DNA from: Odobenus rosmarus divergens
Taxonomy: Eukaryota > Chordata > Mammalia > Carnivora > Odobenidae
Assembly (NCBI RefSeq): GCF_000321225.1
Contig: NW_004451410.1
Coordinates: 1,076,951-1,140,950, forward strand
Reading direction: 5' to 3'
Length of the DNA stretch: 64,000 nucleotides
The position numbers and the translations under genes are program-made. Below the pieces are notes generated by a model. The model searched no databases. It saw nothing but the letters and a program-made list of their open reading frames with translations, and was not told the origin of the DNA. Of this stretch, positions 1-10,445 are shown in pieces (position 1 is the stretch's first letter; each line of letters opens with the position of its first letter).

Positions 1-1230
1 CAGTAAGATATTGAATCAAGCTGTTGCTGTTCTTCATTCCGTATTGTTTGGTGGTGGAATTAGGCGCCACAGTTGATGAATCCATGCTGGGTGGTAGGGG
101 CTGGGATGGGTCCGCAGCAGTGTCCAGGTTTTCTGCAAGAGTGGTTCCTGGCCGCAAAGGGTACCATCGGCTGTGTTCTCTGGTGTCCGCAGTGTTCATG
201 TGCTGAGCATCTTATAGCCCAGCATTCAGTGAAGCATTATTTTGCAGTTCTTTTAATAAAAGGTTGAGTTTAAAACTACCCCAAAACAGACAAACTAAAT
301 CGCTCTAGTCCTCACGTGGCTCTGCCATGTATATCAAACATGCAAAAGACCATTAGAAGGGACACATTAACCGGCAGCCACAGAAAAGTGCCATTTGGGA
401 TATTTTCAATTTTAATTGAGATAATATCTGGAAATTTCTATGTTAAAGTAAGGTATCTTGTTTTTTGTTGGAAAACAGCTCTGCAGAAAGAGGTTTTGCT
501 GTGATTGTGTGCTTCCCCGGATTGGGTACGTGAAGATGTACCTGCAGTCATGGAGGCGATGTACTTGAGCCAGAGTTCCCCAGAGACCAGGTCACATCCT
601 GGTGCTCCACGCTGTAAAGGTCGCAGACCTTTGCACATCTCAGAGCTTCCCGTCCTCATGCGCGCACTTAGGAGCGTTCTGTGCTTCTGTAGTCATGCAG
701 GCGTGGCCTTCAGGGTAGGATAGATTTGAATGTCAGCCCTGTTGCCTTGTTGAATGACTCCGGAACTGTTGTTTTAATTCTGTGGGTCTCGCGTCCCCCT
801 CTGCACGGTGGGGACAGTAAGGGCTGTTAGGACAGTGTTGTCCACCATCTGTACCAGGTAATGCGCTGTGTGCACAGTTACTCGTGGCCAGACGGAGCAT
901 CGTGGTTGCCCATTGTTCTCCATCTCCATCACTTCTGTGGGTAATTCATGGTCTTGCTTCTCAGTGATTTTCGGGAACTAAAAGAATGATTTTAGTGTCA
1001 TTTCTCATTTCATACTCCAGAGAATTAAAGGTTCTATGTGAACTCTAATTTTGGTTATAGCTTTGTTTGAAAAACAGGTAAAAGTGGTTATTTTTAAAAT
1101 GAAAGTTGATTATTTAGAAATGTATTTGTTGATTTCCAGGCATTCGGGGATTTTTCTAGTTACCTTTTTTTTAACTATTGCAATGGTAATATAAATTGAT
1201 TTCTAACTTCTGTCTATGTGCTTATAGAAC
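1..1230. other. Unassigned sequence, no gene or repeat recognised
   Basis: I see no recognisable repeat, RNA gene or convincing exon here. Reading frames are short (73 codons at most) and none looks like a known domain. The part from about 530 to 950 is less AT-rich than the rest. It could be intergenic or intronic. Confidence 0.5.
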
Positions 1231-1234
1231 ATGA

Positions 1235-1690
1235 TACTGAATTATTTCAGTCCTTTGAAATTTGTTTATGCTTTCTTCGTGCCCAGCATTTGGTTAGTTT
1301 TGGTAAATGTTTCAGACATACTAGAAAGGAACGTAAATAATGGTGCTGTTTGGTGTGTATTCTGTGTTCCTTACATATCACTTACACGGAGTTTTTTCAC
1401 TGTGCTGTTCAGATTGTCTATATTCTTACATGTTTTTTATGCTACCTCTATCAGCTGTGAAGAGGAGTGTAGTAAAGTTGCCCACTATGATTGTGGATTT
1501 GTTGTTTTTTGTTTTTTTTTTAATTCTCTTACTTTTGGCTTTACATATTTTAAAGATCTATCCCTGGTTACTCAAAACTTTAAGATTATTTTATATACAT
1601 ACCAATCTATCCTTACAATTATGAAATGTTCCTTTTTGTCTGTAGTAATGCTTCTTGCCATCATTCTGCGTTTCATACTGGTGTAGCTTC
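1235..1690 (-). mobile_element. L1 LINE fragment, ORF2 region, antisense
   Basis: Read on the plus strand, this matches the complement of an old mammalian L1 ORF2. The clearest part is about 1450-1560, where a block reading 'cactatgattgtggatttg' is followed by a T-rich stretch and 'ctttacatattttaaag', in the order found in the L1 consensus. The 151-codon frame at 1231-1686 on the plus strand is a by-product of this T-rich complement and not a gene. The element has lost both ends and is too diverged to be active. Subfamily unknown, probably L1M. Confidence 0.7.
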
Positions 1691-1804
1691 ATCAGCTTCT
1701 TTATAAGCTGCATTTGGTTTTTTAATCTGTGACAATTTCAGTCTTTTACATGAAACAGTCTTTTACTTTGTATTTATACTTTATATCATTATCGATACTT
1801 TCAT

Positions 1805-1960
1805 CATGGTCAAAAACTGAAACTACCCAAATGTCCATCAAGTAGATTGTACAAAAGGCTATGTGTTCACCGAGTGGGATGCTTTGCAGTAGTGAGGATG
1901 AACCAACTACAAAAAAGAAACTGTAGATAAATCTCACAGTCGTAGAGTTGGATGAACTAA
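1805..1960 (+). mobile_element. L1 LINE fragment, ORF2 3' part
   Basis: The plus strand carries the phrase order typical of the end of L1 ORF2: 'aaaaactgaaactacccaaa', then 'tgtccatcaagtag', and further on 'gatgaaccaactac' and 'agttggatgaact'. It is short and diverged, and a deletion has removed part of the middle. The orientation is opposite to that of the L1 piece at 1235-1690, so the two are probably separate insertions or a rearranged one. Confidence 0.5.
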
Positions 1961-3390
1961 AGCTTTTCTATACATATATTTTTTTTTAAAAAAAAAACAT
2001 GATTTATTTGCTTCCTGTATGTCTAGAGAGATTCATTTAGGTGTACTCTAGATCCAATATGATGAAATTTTATAATCCTATTACTCCCCACAAAATTGAC
2101 ATCAAATTAAAAGTTGCCAGAATTCTGTCATTGTACATTATAATTTTTTTTCTATTTAGTGAAATCCATTTCACCCCACGAATGATCTTTATTTGACCTT
2201 TGTATTAGCAGTTGCTTGTCTGCCATCTCTGTTACTGAAGAATTAGCTTGGCGTTCATTCACTGCACCCTAAGCGGGAATGAAATAAACTCCGTGTTTGC
2301 GATAGAAGTGACCTTCATTCAGTCTTGGGGGTTGGTTATGAGCAGCACCTGAAAGAGCAGGGGATGAAGACTGAGAAGGTTGAGGGGAGCACGTGTGGTT
2401 CTTGTGATTGTGCTAAAGAAGGAAACAGAGATGGTTTTCTCCCGTGAATTCCAGGTCCACACCAGGTCAAAGCGCGTGCTTGCTTCTGAGGTGGCGCTTG
2501 CTGCCATTGGTGCGTGCTCGCACAGGACTGGGCGGCCTGGCCACTCTGTAGTGTGACTGTGACGTCCATTTAGTTCCTTTGCCTTTCCTCTGAGAAGCTG
2601 GGACTTCATTGTCGGAAATGTGTCTGTTTTCTAAAGGTGATGATCAAATGATGATCTCTGTTCAGGAGAAATTAAGCATTAAGCGATGACATGGTATTTG
2701 CTCTAATTCCTTCATTTTCTACTGTTGTAGGGTTTTAAAAAAATTCATATTTAAATTGATATGATTTTTGTCAGTTCTTATATATTAAGACTTAATCATT
2801 TAAAAATGTACATTAGGTTACCTGTACAGTGTGATATAGTCTCTTCCCAAAGTGGGATTTTCGTATTGTTCCATAAGATAATCAGTTTTTTAATTCTTTA
2901 AAACATGTATTATTTAATTGCATGCCATAGCATTTTCCTCTTACCCAGGTAGAAGAGTAAGAATGTGAAAGTTCGATTCTTATCAAAACTCCACATCCAT
3001 TTTCTTTCCAACACTATCTAATCCAGTACTATTTAAACTGTAACTACACTTAACTGATTCTTTAATTCTCTGCAAGCACGTCGCTGCGTATTCGGGCAGA
3101 TAGGATTCCATATTCCACTCTGGACCCCCTTTGCTTCATCTATCACAGTTAAGATAAAACAGCTGTAGCCTTTTGTATCTTAACCATTCCCTCTCATTTA
3201 GCGGAATATTCAAATTTCCTCATATAAAAGATTTTCTTCATCATTAATTAAAAACATTAGCGTTCTGATCTACAGAGCCCTGTAGAATGTATTTTTCCCC
3301 AGATTGTGGGGCCTTCTATTTTTAACCCCATTACTTTCAGCCCCTTTTGTTAGTTGGTGCTCTGACACATGTCATGACATTTTGTACAAT
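1961..3390. other. Unassigned AT-rich sequence
   Basis: No repeat family or exon is recognised. The stretch opens with a run of T followed by a run of A (about 1979-2000). The part at 2330-2610 is more GC-rich and holds two overlapping minus-strand frames of 77-96 codons with no domain likeness, which I take as chance frames. Confidence 0.45.
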
Positions 3391-3394
3391 AATT

Positions 3395-3890
3395 CATTTT
3401 ATGAAGAGGTCCAAAAATCTCAGAAAATCCTGACAGTGTCTCATTGGTTCTCCTTACATAAACCAATTATTACTTCAACCTAAAAAGGAACGAAATTTTT
3501 TCTGACATGATTGCCTTTGGTAAATCCATGCTGACTCACTCCTATTAAATTGTACTTCTCCAAATGTATCATTAAGCTCATCCATAAGTATCATCCCAAA
3601 TTTATTTCCTAATATAGATGTTAGACTAGCAGCTCTATAATTTTCAGCCTCTACTCTCTCTCTTTGTAACCTTCAGACTGGATTCCTTGTTTTCCAGGCT
3701 CCTGGTATTTCACCACCGACAAAAGACTTCCTAAAATAATTAACAGTTCAACAATTTGATTCTTTACCCTCAGACAACACCCGTGGGTTAATTTACTGTT
3801 TGTCTTAACTGCTGCTAAATGTCTTTGTTCCCGTCTAACTCCTTTCTGTGTACTCTGGTGCCTTCTCTCCAGCACCGTGCTCCGTGTCCA
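3395..3890 (-). mobile_element. CR1/L3-type LINE relic, reverse transcriptase region
   Basis: Translating the minus strand gives a broken piece of a CR1/L3 non-LTR reverse transcriptase. One frame reads GGEIPGAWKTRNPV, then a stop, then continues through EAENYRAASLTSI and on to about 3510. In the CR1/L3 family the corresponding order is a GEIPxxW block followed about 20 residues later by NYRPVSLTS, and both the spacing and the order are kept here. A stop codon and several substitutions show that it is dead. L3/CR1 elements were active long before the placental radiation, so this is among the oldest recognisable DNA in the window. Outer limits are uncertain; the core at about 3510-3740 is solid. 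Confidence 0.75.
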
Positions 3891-4894
3891 TCCCGGTGTG
3901 GCAGGTTCGAGTAACTGGCTTTTCTCTTTGCTCTCTCTCCCTCTCTCAGTCCTGTTGGATTTCCTTGGTTTAGAACTAACTACCCCATGTACTGTATAGC
4001 CAGTGGGGGAATAATGCCAAAGTAGGGGTTCTCATCGACCAGCTTTTTCTGGTAATAGACTTGCTGTCCAGGACCGGTTCATTTGCTGGATGCTTATCAG
4101 TAAACACAGCATTACTGATAAGCAGATCCTCTCGACTCATCCCTCTTTCTCTTTTATTGAATAATATACTGAAATATGTTTTTTCAAAACCTTCTAAGTG
4201 TACATTTTAAAATATTTTTAATTCAATCTGCTTAGGAAGAAATGTTCTAACTTTTCTTTGGTATGTCCAAAAATGTCTTTTTTCTGCTTATCACCGTGGA
4301 GCAGGGCTAAGGACGTACATGCTTCTTTCCATCTGTGTGGTCCACGCTTCTGCCACCTGCTTCCCACGGCCCTCCTGCCATTGGGCAGTCCTGCTTGTTG
4401 GGGAGTGCGGTGTATGTGGCATGGCTTCCTGCTTTAGGTGGCTGGTGCGTGGTACTAAAACACGCTGTTACTTTACACGGTCGCATTGTGACTTCAGTTA
4501 CAAAGAAACGAAGAGGAAGGGGGGTAGCAAGAGTGTCTGTGCCAAACTTGTCACCAGGCCATTTCTTCAAGACAAAGCTCTTTGGTAGGTGTTATTCCCA
4601 ACTTAATGCTTTTTTAAAAAAATGGGTCTTCGATAGGCTAACTTGCCCACGGAGGCTGTGTCACTGCAGTGGAGCCCACTGAAATCCACGCCTGTTTGCC
4701 TTCCAGGAGTTTTCCAGTTATATCATGCTGCACGCACAGGAGCTAAAAACAGAATCAGCCTCTGTGGGTTAGTGAAATTGTTATCATGAAGCTTTAACAT
4801 TTTGGAGTTTTAAGACTTCAGATCATCTGAAAACGTGAGCTATGAAGTAACGTATACTAAATAAAAAGAGCCACCAGGGTAAATGTTTTCACAG
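3891..4894. other. Unassigned sequence with one perfect hairpin
   Basis: No gene or repeat is recognised. Overlapping frames of 87-115 codons between 4307 and 4682 on both strands lie in moderately GC-rich DNA and show no domain. The notable item is the inverted repeat at 4091-4124, listed separately. Confidence 0.45.
4091..4124. repeat. Perfect 13-bp inverted repeat (hairpin)
   Basis: The arms are tgcttatcagtaa at 4091-4103 and ttactgataagca at 4112-4124, exact reverse complements around an 8-base spacer. Each arm contains a TTATC/GATAA word, the core of a GATA-factor site. It may be the remnant of the ends of a small DNA transposon, a regulatory palindrome, or chance. Confidence 0.85.
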
Positions 4895-5110
4895 TTGTAC
4901 TTCTGCCACCTAGTACAGAGCCTGGCAGATGGCCCGGGTGTCAGGCGGATGAACTGGGTCTTAGTGTCCTGACTCCATCGCTGTCGAGATGTGTGACTTG
5001 AAGCAAGTCACTCAGCCACTCTGTGTCTGTGTTCTCTTCCGCAAGGTGTATAACCCTGGTTAGCCTTTCTGTTGAATATCAGATTAAATAATGCAGAGAT
5101 TTTCTTTAAA
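4895..5110 (+). mobile_element. MIR SINE
   Basis: The plus strand follows the MIR consensus in order: a 'ctgactccatcgctg' block, 'gtgtgacttgaagcaagtcactcagcc' in place of the usual conserved core, then 'tctgtg' and 'gttctcttccgcaaggtg', and finally 'cagattaaataatgcagag'. MIRs are tRNA-derived SINEs shared by all mammals and long inactive. The element is diverged by many substitutions. No target-site duplication is discernible. Confidence 0.75.
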
Positions 5111-6400
5111 AGAAAAAGATAGCGGGCTTTGTTATTGCCCTTTTAACAGGAAGTTAGAAGGAAAAGACTGAAATGATTTCTTTGCATTTATTTGAAGTTG
5201 CTATTAAGAGTAATGAATCTTGTAACCATATACGTGTTAGTGAGTATCCATATATCAGCATGACAGTCTGAGCGTGTAGCTAAAGTTAGGGCTAGAGAAG
5301 GTCTTCATATAGCTTTTTTTCAGAGTAGAAACATCACTTTATTTATTTGAATTATTTCTATTCTTTGTTATTTAGTATACTTTATATTTTTAAAAAATGT
5401 TTTTATAAATGAATATGCTGAAATAATATCCTTCCTAGTGTATATTTCAATGTTCTATAAACTCCTTAGTGGCAGTCACAACATTTAAAATAAAATCAGA
5501 GTCCACAATTAAAATATAGCTTTTGTTAGTAACACCTCATACAGTTGACTGAAGACAATCTGAAATTCATGTAAATCCATTCAATTAATCATTTTTGATG
5601 GATCTCAGGCGCTCAGAGCACTCAGGCTCTTTCCCTAGCTGTATGATCTTAGAAGTTTTAAAGTGAGGTTTAATTTTTTTTTGCCAGAAAAAAACTCCAT
5701 GCTCTTCTTTCTCAGGAGGCCTAGCGAAGTAGGATTAGCCTGGGTGACTCAGAGCCACGTTGAAACTTCCTTTTCGGCTCTTTCCTTGCTGCCACGAGGT
5801 TATCCAGGCACATGACAGTATGCTTACCTCATCACCAAGCAAAACTGTGATCTTATCTAGGCTAACATTCACAGCATTCATGAACTGAATTCTGAAAGTT
5901 AAAATAGTTAAAGAGAAAAAAGAAAAGAAAACAAAATTGTGATCTTATCCCCCCTGACAACTTCATTTATCAAAATTTTAAGGGGAAAAAATTGATTGTG
6001 GAAAGTTATAGTGAGTGCAGTATGATTTTATCAGGTAATTGATGTGGCTTTTATTTTTATATAGACCTTTTATCAACTGTTTAATTCAATATAAATTATA
6101 TATTTTAAAAATTTACACACCCTCACATTCATATCTTGACCCTGACTAACATGCAATTTTATGTGAGAGAAACATGGTGGGCGTTGGCAGGTCTTACTGC
6201 TGATAGTGCAAAACAGTTATTGTTTCCTTTGAAACCCTTTATGGAAGAAGAATGGAACAGGTTCTTCAAATTATGAGGGAAGTTTAGGAATACTATTTAA
6301 TTAGTGTTGAAATTTAGTTCAGAAGATATAAAATGTACATTATCAATCATTTGCAAATGTATTTATTTCTGTTTTTATTGAGCAAAGTTACCATCTAGCA
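5111..6400. other. Unassigned AT-rich sequence
   Basis: No repeat family, RNA gene or exon is recognised. The stretch is AT-rich throughout, with many short A and T runs and only short reading frames. Confidence 0.45.
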
Positions 6401-6404
6401 GGTT

Positions 6405-7460
6405 TTCCTTGTTTTGAGTTTTTATTTTGAAATAATTTTAAGCTTACAGAAAAGTTGCGAAAATAGTGCAGAGTTCCCAAATATCCTTTGCCCAGCTTCC
6501 CCGAATGTGAATGTCAGATTTGCCCGTGACGGGGTTGCTGAAACCAAAGACCCTCTGCTAAGCCACATCCTCCCTTCACATCCCACCGGGTCTCCTTTCT
6601 GCCGTTTTTCCTCTTTCAGAGCTCAGCTCAGGGACTGACGTGCCCTCTGGTTCTTGTGTCTCTTCAGTCCTTCATTGTCTCTCACAACCTTGATGCTTCT
6701 AACGAATAGGGATCAGTTATTCTGTAGAATGTTCCTTGTTTTCCAGTAGTCTGACATTTACTCATGATTCAGTTCAGGTTCTTAAAGCATCTCCCAGAGG
6801 AGACATGCAGCACGTCAAGGTGTGTTATGGCGGACAATGTAAACTGGACCCATTGAGTGAGGTGGTATCTCCGTATTTCTCCACTACAGACCTACTATTT
6901 TCTCCTTTTTAATTAATACACATCTCTGGGGAGATACTTCCAGATTATGCAAATAGCCTGTTTCTCCTCAAGCATTTGCCCACTAATTTTGACATTCATT
7001 AGTGGATCTTGCCTACAACAGGATCTGTGGAGTTTTAGCAGTAATACTCTCTTTCCCCGTTCCTTCTGCATTTAATTGGAATTCTTCTTTAAGGAATATC
7101 TGCCCCTTCACTCCCAATTATTTTTTTATTCAATTTATTTTTACCATTATGGATTTATTGTACTCTGTGGTTTACAATTCAGTGTCATTTTTATTTCTTA
7201 GTCAAATTGCTCCAGCGTTGGCCATTTTGAGCTCCTTCTGACAAGCTTCTGTGTCCTTTGGGGTGCCCCCATCCTTTTATGACCATCTCTTTACTTTCTA
7301 GCACCACAGCATGCTCCAGGCTCATCTATCTGGTGGTTTGCCTGCCCTGATCCTGAAATCACTGTCTTCTTTAAGCATCTTTGGTTTCTTTTACCGGAGA
7401 AGGGTGTTTAGAAACCAAGATATGCACACTGTGTATACTCATTGCTTCTGTGCACCCTTG
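6405..7460. mobile_element. Old L1 (L1M-type) sequence, 5'-end or UTR-like
   Basis: The block opens with 'gaaataattttaagcttaca' and 'gaaaagttgcgaaaatagtg'. It continues with 'gttcccaaatatcctttgcc', 'tctcacaaccttgatg' and 'tagaatgttccttg', and further on 'ttggaattcttctttaagga', 'attgctccagcgttggccat' and 'agaaaccaagatatgcaca'. I know this order from old mammalian L1M elements, probably their 5' region. I am confident it is an interspersed repeat and less sure of the subfamily and of which strand is sense. Frames at 6414, 7002 and 7311 are chance frames within it. Confidence 0.6.
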
Positions 7461-7569
7461 GCTTGTGGGCTTTCTCAGCAGACAGAAGTAGGAAATGTAT
7501 GCACGCATGCTAACCCCTGCATTTCCATAAATACACAGTTTATTGATCCATCTAAAACATTAATTACCA

Positions 7570-7766
7570 GGGCGCCTGGTTGGCTCAGTCATTAAGCGTC
7601 TGCCTTCGGCTCAGGTCATGGTCCCAGGGTCCTGGGATCCAGCCCCGCATCCGGCTCCCTGCTCAGCGAGAAGCCTGCTCCTCCCTCTCCTACTCCCCCT
7701 GCTTGTGTTCCTGCTCTCGCTATCTCTCTCTCTCTGTCAAATAAATAAAAATCTTTAAAAGAAAAA
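7570..7766 (+). mobile_element. SINEC, carnivore tRNA-derived SINE
   Basis: This is a full-length SINEC. The tRNA-like head begins 'gggcgcctggttggctcag' and includes 'aagcgtctgccttcggctca'. It is followed by the body 'ctccctgctcagcgagaag', a CT-rich tract with 'tctctctctctgtcaaat', the 'aaataaataaaaatcttt' end and an A-rich tail. The 'ccctctcctactccccctgcttgtgt' style of tail is typical of bear and seal copies. The SINE sits exactly at the 5' edge of an L1 piece, and the flanks 'aaacattaattac' and 'aaacataaattat' look like a weathered target-site duplication. Confidence 0.95.
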
Positions 7767-8232
7767 CCGAACAAACATAAATTATCTTAGACCTAAATAC
7801 AAGAACTTAAAACTATAACACCCCTAGAAGAAAAGATATTAACAAATCTTTGTGACCTTTGATTAGGCAATAGGTTTTTGGATATGACACCAAAAGCACA
7901 GGCAATAAAAGAAAAAAAAATAAATTGGACTTTATCAAAATTAAAAACTTTTGTGGCTGAAATGACACCATCAAGAAGATGAAAGGAAAACCTATAAAAT
8001 TGAAAAAAAAAATTCTGCATATCTATCTGATAAGGGGCTTCTTTCTAGAATATATAAAGAACCCTTGAACTCAGCAGTATCAAGGCAAATAACCTGATTT
8101 AAAAACAGGCAAATGATCTGAATGGCCATTTTCCAAAGAGGATACATAAATGGCCAGTAAACACATGAAAAGATGTTCAACATCATTGTCAGGGAAATGC
8201 AAATCAGAACCACAAGGACATATGTCATCTAG
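7767..8232 (+). mobile_element. L1 LINE fragment, late ORF2
   Basis: Sense-strand L1 ORF2 sequence near its C-terminus: 'aacacccctagaagaaaaga', 'ataaattggactttatcaaa', 'ctgataaggggcttctttct', 'catgaaaagatgttcaacat' and 'ggaaatgcaaatcagaacca' occur in consensus order. Frames are broken by substitutions and small indels, so it encodes nothing functional. It ends abruptly at about 8232, where a second L1 piece of opposite orientation starts. Confidence 0.85.
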
Positions 8233-8776
8233 GTTGTTTACTCTCTTGGTAATTAAATAAACAGAGCTGCTGTTACATTCACATATAGGTTTCTGCGTGA
8301 GTGTAAGGTTTCATTGATCTTAGGTAAATACCTGGAAATGAGATGCCTGGACAATACAGTATGTATATATTTAACTTGTAAAGACAACTGTCAGGCTGTT
8401 TGCCAGAGAGTCTGTACGTCTGATGTTTCTACCAGCAGTGTATGAGATTCTAGTCACTCTGCATCCTCACTAGCACTTAGGATTGTCAGGTTTTCTAAGT
8501 CATTCTAATAGGAGTTTAGTGGTCTTTAGTGGTTTTAATTTGTATTTGATCGCTACTGATGTTGATTGTCAGTGCTCCTTTGCTATCGGTTTATTTTCTT
8601 TGATGAAATGTCTTTTGAAATAGTTTGCCCCTTTTCTCATTGGGTTACTGAGTTCTGGGAGTTTTTAATGTGTTTTTGATACAAGGCCTTTATCAGTTAG
8701 ATGATTTTCAAATATTTTCTCTCAGGTTGTAACTTGCCTTTTTTTCCTCTTAACAGTGTCTTTCACAGAGAAAACA

Positions 8777-8962
8777 TTTTTTTTTTTAAGATTTTTATTT
8801 ATTTGAGAGAGAGAGAGAGAGCACATGAGAGGGGGGAGGGTCAGAGGGAGAAGCAGACTCCCTGCTGAGCAGGGAGCCTGATGCGGGACTCGATCCTGGG
8901 ACTCCAGGATCATGCCCTGAGCCGAAGGCAGGCACTTAACCAACTGAGCCACCCAGGCGCCC
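8777..8962 (-). mobile_element. SINEC, carnivore SINE (first of a tandem pair)
   Basis: Full-length SINEC in antisense: a T-rich tail and 'aagatttttatttatttgag', a (GA)n tract, 'agcagactccctgctgagca', 'gatgcgggactcgatcctgg' and the head 'aactgagccacccaggcgcc'. The target duplication gaaaacatt lies at 8770-8778 and again at 8963-8971. The next SINEC begins straight after that second copy. Confidence 0.96.
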
Positions 8963-8971
8963 GAAAACATT

Positions 8972-9164
8972 TTTTTTTTAAAGATTTTATTTATTTATCT
9001 GACAGAGAGATAGCACAAGTAGGCAGAGCGGCAGGCAGAGGGAGAGAGAAGCAGGCTCCCCGCCGAGCAGGGAGCCTGATGCGGGGCTCGATCCCAGGAC
9101 CTAGAGATCTTCACCTGAGCCGAAGGCAGATGCTTAACCAATTGAGTCACCCAGGTGCCCCAGG
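8972..9164 (-). mobile_element. SINEC, carnivore SINE (second of a tandem pair)
   Basis: A second antisense SINEC abuts the target duplication of the first. It has the T-rich tail, 'aaagattttatttatttatc', the hairpin region 'ccgccgagcagggagcctg', 'gcggggctcgatcccaggac' and the head 'attgagtcacccaggtgccc'. Its flanks are gaaaacatt (8963-8971) and gaaaacgtt (9165-9173). It differs from its neighbour at many positions, so the pair arose by two insertions and not by duplication of one. Confidence 0.95.
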
Positions 9165-9185
9165 GAAAACGTTTTTAATGAAGTA

Positions 9186-9635
9186 ACCCCCACCCCCCCA
9201 TATCCACAGTTTTGCTTTCTGTGGTTCCAGTCAGCCACGGTCAGACTTGATCTGTAAGCCGATGACCTTCCTTCTGATGCCTCATCAGAAGGTCATTCAT
9301 AGCCTAGCACTGCCTCATGATGCCCCATCACTCATCATGTGCACATTTTATCATCTCACATCATCTCAAGGAGAGAAGGGTGAGTATGGCACAATAAGAT
9401 ATTTTGAAAGAGAGAGAAACCCCATTCACATAACTTTTATTAACAGTATATTTTTCTATTTTATTATTACTTGTTGTTAATCTCTTACTGTGCCCAATTT
9501 ACAAATTAAAATTTATCATAGGTATATATGTACGGCAATACAAAATAGTATGTGTAGTGTTCGGTACTATCTGTGGTTTTGGGCATCCACTAGGGTTCTT
9601 GGAACATGTGTCTCATGAATAATAGGGGACTACAG
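9186..9635. mobile_element. Tigger-family DNA transposon (Tigger2a-like, non-autonomous)
   Basis: A roughly 450-bp element lies inside the antisense L1. The inner left end reads 'tatccacagttttgctttct' with 'gtggttccagtcagccacgg'. The middle has 'tgcacattttatcatctcac', 'attaacagtatatttttcta' and 'cttactgtgcccaatttaca'. The right end reads 'gcatccactagggttcttgg' and finishes 'aataggggactacag'. A TA dinucleotide flanks both sides (9184-9185 and 9636-9637), as expected for Tc1/mariner-Tigger insertion. It carries no transposase frame and is a short deletion derivative mobilised in trans. Tigger2a is my best subfamily guess from the length. Confidence 0.8.
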
Positions 9636-9990
9636 TATTCATGAAGTCCAGTTTATTGATGGTTTTCCTTATGGTTTGTACTTTTGTTATGGTATCTAAA
9701 AACTGTTTGCCTAACCCAAGTTACAAAGATTAACTCCTATATTTTCTTCTGGAAGCTTTATGTTTTTGCATTTATTTTGCATATATTTATATCTGTGATC
9801 TATTTTGAGTCAAATTTTGGGTAACATTAGGTACAGGTTGAGGGTTTTGTTTTGGTTTGGTATTTTTTTGCATATAAGTGTCTTTTTTTTTTTTTTTGAG
9901 GAACAGTTGTTGACAACCGTATGCCTTTCGCTTTTGTTGAAAATCAGTTCACAGTATTTCTTTGAGTCCGTTTCTTTCCTCTCTACCACC

Positions 9991-10445
9991 ATAGCAGTTT
10001 CTAAAATTAAGCATGCACGTGTCTTAAATTTTATCCTAAAATTCCCATAATTGGATATATGTAAATATATTTATAATATTTATAAATACATATAAATGTA
10101 TATATTCTCGTTCATTTCACATACCCCTGCTCGTCATTTCTCTGTGATCTAACATAAATTCCTCGACAGTCTGTCTGATGGGTCCCAGTCTTGTCCTCCT
10201 TCTGAACGACTTTATGACTTAGGGGAGATTACTGTGCCTGTTTGTTATAATCATTCAAAAAAACCTTATGAACAAATAAAGTGAGATATGCATATTTACA
10301 CTCAGAATATAGTGCCCAGTGAAATTATTGTTCCTTAATCCTTTATATTAATAAGAAAAGCCTTTTACTTTTTGCTTATAATATGATTCTTTTCTGGTTA
10401 GTTTTACCATCATAATAAACAGTGCTCAATAATTTAGTATTCTGT
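9991..10445. other. Unassigned AT-rich sequence
   Basis: No repeat family or exon is recognised between the L1 at 8235-9990 and the twin-primed L1. An AT-only stretch at about 10050-10110 ('aaatatatttataatattta') is simple-sequence-like. Confidence 0.4.

Larger units (their letters stand above)
8235..9990 (-). mobile_element. L1 LINE, antisense, interrupted by two SINECs and a Tigger
   Basis: Plus-strand reading gives the complement of late L1 ORF2: 'aggtaaatacctggaaatga', 'gcatcctcactagcacttag', 'tttgtatttgatcgctactg', 'tttcaaatattttctctcag' and 'ttcctcttaacagtgtcttt'. After the insertions it resumes with 'tcatgaagtccagtttattg', 'ctgtttgcctaacccaagtt', 'ttttgagtcaaattttggg' and 'gttgaaaatcagttcacagt'. 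The host order is collinear across the three insertions at 8777-8962, 8972-9164 and 9186-9635, which proves that they came later. No intact coding remains. Confidence 0.88.

Noticed and set aside
1231..1686. 151-codon plus-strand reading frame, among the longest in the window
   Set aside because: It is the T-rich complement of an old L1 ORF2. Its Phe/Leu/Cys-rich composition is an artefact of that, not a membrane protein.
8800..8822. (GA)n tracts as independent microsatellites
   Set aside because: They are the CT-rich internal part of antisense SINECs.
9253..9295. Imperfect hairpin atgaccttc...gaaggtcat
   Set aside because: It is explained by the internal structure of the Tigger element.
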